Positions 62,646-64,000 of a stretch of DNA of 64,000 nucleotides are shown piece after piece. The position numbers and the translations under genes are program-made. Below the pieces are notes generated by a model. The model was not told the DNA's origin. It searched no databases and saw only the letters and a list, made by a program, of their open reading frames with translations. Every line of letters starts with the position of its first letter. The stretch's first letter is position 1. The stretch spans positions 158,563-222,562 of the forward strand of contig CAJTCY010000002.1 of assembly GCA_910575075.1 (NCBI GenBank), given 5' to 3'. The stretch comes from Lachnospiraceae bacterium. GTDB lineage: Bacteria > Bacillota > Clostridia > Lachnospirales > Lachnospiraceae.

Positions 62646-62987
62646 ATGGCTGACGATAAAAAATTAACAGAAAAAGAATTGAAACGTAAAAGTGACTTTG
62701 AAAAATTCAATTCTGAAATGCAGCAAAAAGGATATAAAATAAAGAATATAATTATCAATACTCAACAAGCAAAACCGTTATGTCTTTTAATTATGCCGCC
62801 ATTTATGGCTTTAGCATTTTGGATATACTATAAGGTGAATGGTTTTGATTTAGATTGTCTTTCGTGGGGATTTCTTGTAGCATTACTTATGCTTATTTTA
62901 TGTTTATCCATTCTGCATGAGTTAATACATGGAATTACCTGGAGCCTTTTTGCAAAAAATCATTTTCACTCTCGGACATTTGTGTAA
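62646..62987 (+). CDS. DUF3267-like membrane protein with HEXXH motif, 3' truncated
   Basis: The 113-residue protein starts MADDKKLTEKELKRKSDFEK behind GGAGGAATTATCT. It has two membrane helices (about 44-64 and 72-92) and then HELIHGITWSLF, a zincin-type HEXXH motif. DUF3267 proteins are about 180-200 residues; this one ends soon after the motif, exactly where the ACATTT-repeat promoter F begins, so the second half was lost by recombination. It was probably part of the permease operon. Confidence 0.7.
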   Translation: MADDKKLTEKELKRKSDFEKFNSEMQQKGYKIKNIIINTQQAKPLCLLIMPPFMALAFWIYYKVNGFDLDCLSWGFLVALLMLILCLSILHELIHGITWSLFAKNHFHSRTFV

Positions 62988-63004
62988 CATTTGTAGTTTA
63001 TGCT
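62976..63004 (+). promoter_or_regulatory. ACATTT-repeat promoter, site F
   Basis: ACATTT (62976-62981), N5, ACATTT (62987-62992), N6, TATGCT (62999-63004), 32 bp before the tandem-receiver gene. The half-site flanks are in the other order (GG- first, TA- second) than in sites A to E, yet the spacing is the same. Confidence 0.7.
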
Positions 63005-63035
63005 TGTAGTAAATCAATATTGGGGGTGAGGACAT

Positions 63036-63815
63036 ATGAAAAAGATACTGCTGATCGATGACAGCGACACCTATATATGGTGCCTGCAAAAATATTTACA
63101 ACGGCGAGACTACCCAGTAGAAACGGCTTCCACACTGAAAGAAGCTCGGACAGCCATCCAAGAGGAAATGCCTCTGGTAATCTGCTGTGATCTCGACCTG
63201 CCGGACGGTTCCGGCATGGACTTTCTGGACGAGGTGCGGGCCGCAGACAAGGAGCTGCCTTTTATTCTGGTGTCCTGCCATGATAAAGAGGACTACGAAC
63301 AGGAGGCCAAGCAACGGGGCGCGACGCTGTGTATGGACAAAATGAAAGGGATGCTGCTACAGGATATGCTGGTGGAATACGCCTACCGGCAGCTATCCGG
63401 TGAAAAGGCCCCGGCTTTTCATACGCTGCTCTTTGTCCATGCGGAAGATACCAGCGCCGGAGTGCTGCGGGCTGCCATGCTGCAAAAGGGCTTTGACCTG
63501 ATTCTGATTCCCTCGATTGGGGAGGCCAAGCGCCGGATTTTTGAGGATAAGGAAATAGAACTGATTTTGTGTGATGTGGAACTGCCGGACGGTACAGCAA
63601 TGGAGTTGTTTCATGCGCTGCGGCGGGTGGCGGGGATATTCCAAATGAAGAATCCCCCTGTCCGGCTTCTGCCATTCTTTATCCTCACCGAGAACAGCGA
63701 CCTTGCCACGGAATATGAATACCGGCATGAGGGCGTGAACGACTATATCACCGCCCCGGTCAATATTCCGGAGCTGATACGGAGAATTATGTATTTTGTT
63801 GAAGATTCAAAATAA
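63036..63815 (+). CDS. Tandem-receiver response regulator without output domain (copy 2)
   Basis: The 259-residue protein with two receiver domains is nearly identical to 26291-27070 (differences such as RRDYPVETA for RRGYPAETA and IPSIGEA for VSSIAEA). It follows GGGGGTGAGGACAT and is read from site F. The winged-helix partner follows. The double occurrence at both ends of the island suggests the module is an integral part of it. Confidence 0.87.
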   Translation: MKKILLIDDSDTYIWCLQKYLQRRDYPVETASTLKEARTAIQEEMPLVICCDLDLPDGSGMDFLDEVRAADKELPFILVSCHDKEDYEQEAKQRGATLCMDKMKGMLLQDMLVEYAYRQLSGEKAPAFHTLLFVHAEDTSAGVLRAAMLQKGFDLILIPSIGEAKRRIFEDKEIELILCDVELPDGTAMELFHALRRVAGIFQMKNPPVRLLPFFILTENSDLATEYEYRHEGVNDYITAPVNIPELIRRIMYFVEDSK

Positions 63816-63876
63816 TGGTAAAAATCTTGAAATAAAGTTGATTTGAAGGAGGCGGTGACATGGGAAATTAGCCGTA

Positions 63877-64000
63877 TTGGATATATCTGAATCCGGCAGA
63901 CAAATTGGAGAAAAATTGTTTGCTTTGCTTGATACAGAGCAGCAGAAAGATTTATTGCAGTATATTCTTAATAGAGAAAATCTGAGTGATTTTCCCGATA
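63877..64000 (+). CDS. Free-standing winged-helix protein (copy 2, cut by window end)
   Basis: The first 41 codons (LDISESGRQIGEKLFALLDT) match the N-terminus of 25738-26229. The same 1-bp lesion is present: ATG 63860 behind GGAGGCGGTGAC reads MGN and stops, and the long frame begins only at TTG 63877. The DNA-binding domain lies beyond the window. Confidence 0.7.
   Translation, partial: MDISESGRQIGEKLFALLDTEQQKDLLQYILNRENLSDFPD

Larger units (their letters stand above)
63023..64000 (+). repeat. Outer inverted repeat, right copy
   Basis: Inverted copy of 26106-27083, running to the window edge. Confidence 0.9.

Overview
The window looks like the chromosome of a low-to-moderate GC Gram-positive anaerobe, most likely a gut Clostridia member (Lachnospiraceae type). 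The reasons are strong GGAGG ribosome binding sites, sigma-A type promoters, LxGC lipoprotein signals, BcrA/BceAB-type peptide-resistance transporters, VanRS-like two-component systems, and serine- and tyrosine-recombinase elements of the kind carried by clostridial conjugative elements. This assignment is inference from gene content.

Layout. (1) 1-16.4 kb is ordinary chromosome: the end of a sulfonate/nitrate-type ABC importer, a 2187-residue secreted surface protein with recently duplicated 387-bp tandem repeats, a TipAS-type MerR regulator with a classic 19-bp-spacer operator, relics of an IS1182 transposase and of a TipAS gene, a 27-residue holin-like type I toxin with a well-formed antisense RNA promoter, a membrane protein of unknown function, and a heterodimeric ABC exporter divergent from a LysR regulator. 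(2) 16.4-27 kb is a mobile-element junction: gene scraps, a VanY-like carboxypeptidase split by an 8-bp tandem duplication, the tail of an FtsX permease cut by an IS3-family element, an integrase scrap, palindromic repeats, three tandem large serine recombinases, a small element-type protein and a small sigma factor under a perfect inverted repeat. (3) 26-64 kb is a mosaic antimicrobial-peptide-resistance island.

The island has a striking symmetric plan. A tandem-receiver protein plus a free-standing winged-helix protein lie at both ends in opposite orientation (26.1-27.1 and 63.0-64.0 kb), and a near-identical response regulator/histidine kinase pair is also present as an inverted pair (32.6-34.5 and 52.6-54.5 kb). 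Between these arms lie a lantibiotic-immunity-type operon (HTH, response regulator, kinase, ATPase, three permeases), a three-tyrosine-recombinase (RIT-type) element with 96-bp terminal inverted repeats inserted at a truncated relaxase gene, a second two-component system with lipoproteins, two ~450-residue FtsX permeases and a MacB-type ATPase, a GntR/ABC-2 module, and four ~800-residue FtsX permeases with one ATPase. All four large permeases start with the same ten residues (MTWPFENDTS).

How it may work together: six promoters in the island share one exact geometry, ACATTT-N5-ACATTT-N6-TATAAT-like. They precede the response regulator, two of the large permeases, the ATPase/permease operon and both copies of the tandem-receiver gene. 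This suggests one OmpR-type regulon that senses and exports or resists cell-envelope-active peptides, with the unusual tandem-receiver/winged-helix pair as part of it. Several fragments (kinase, relaxase, ATPase and winged-helix pieces) mark repeated recombination between copies.
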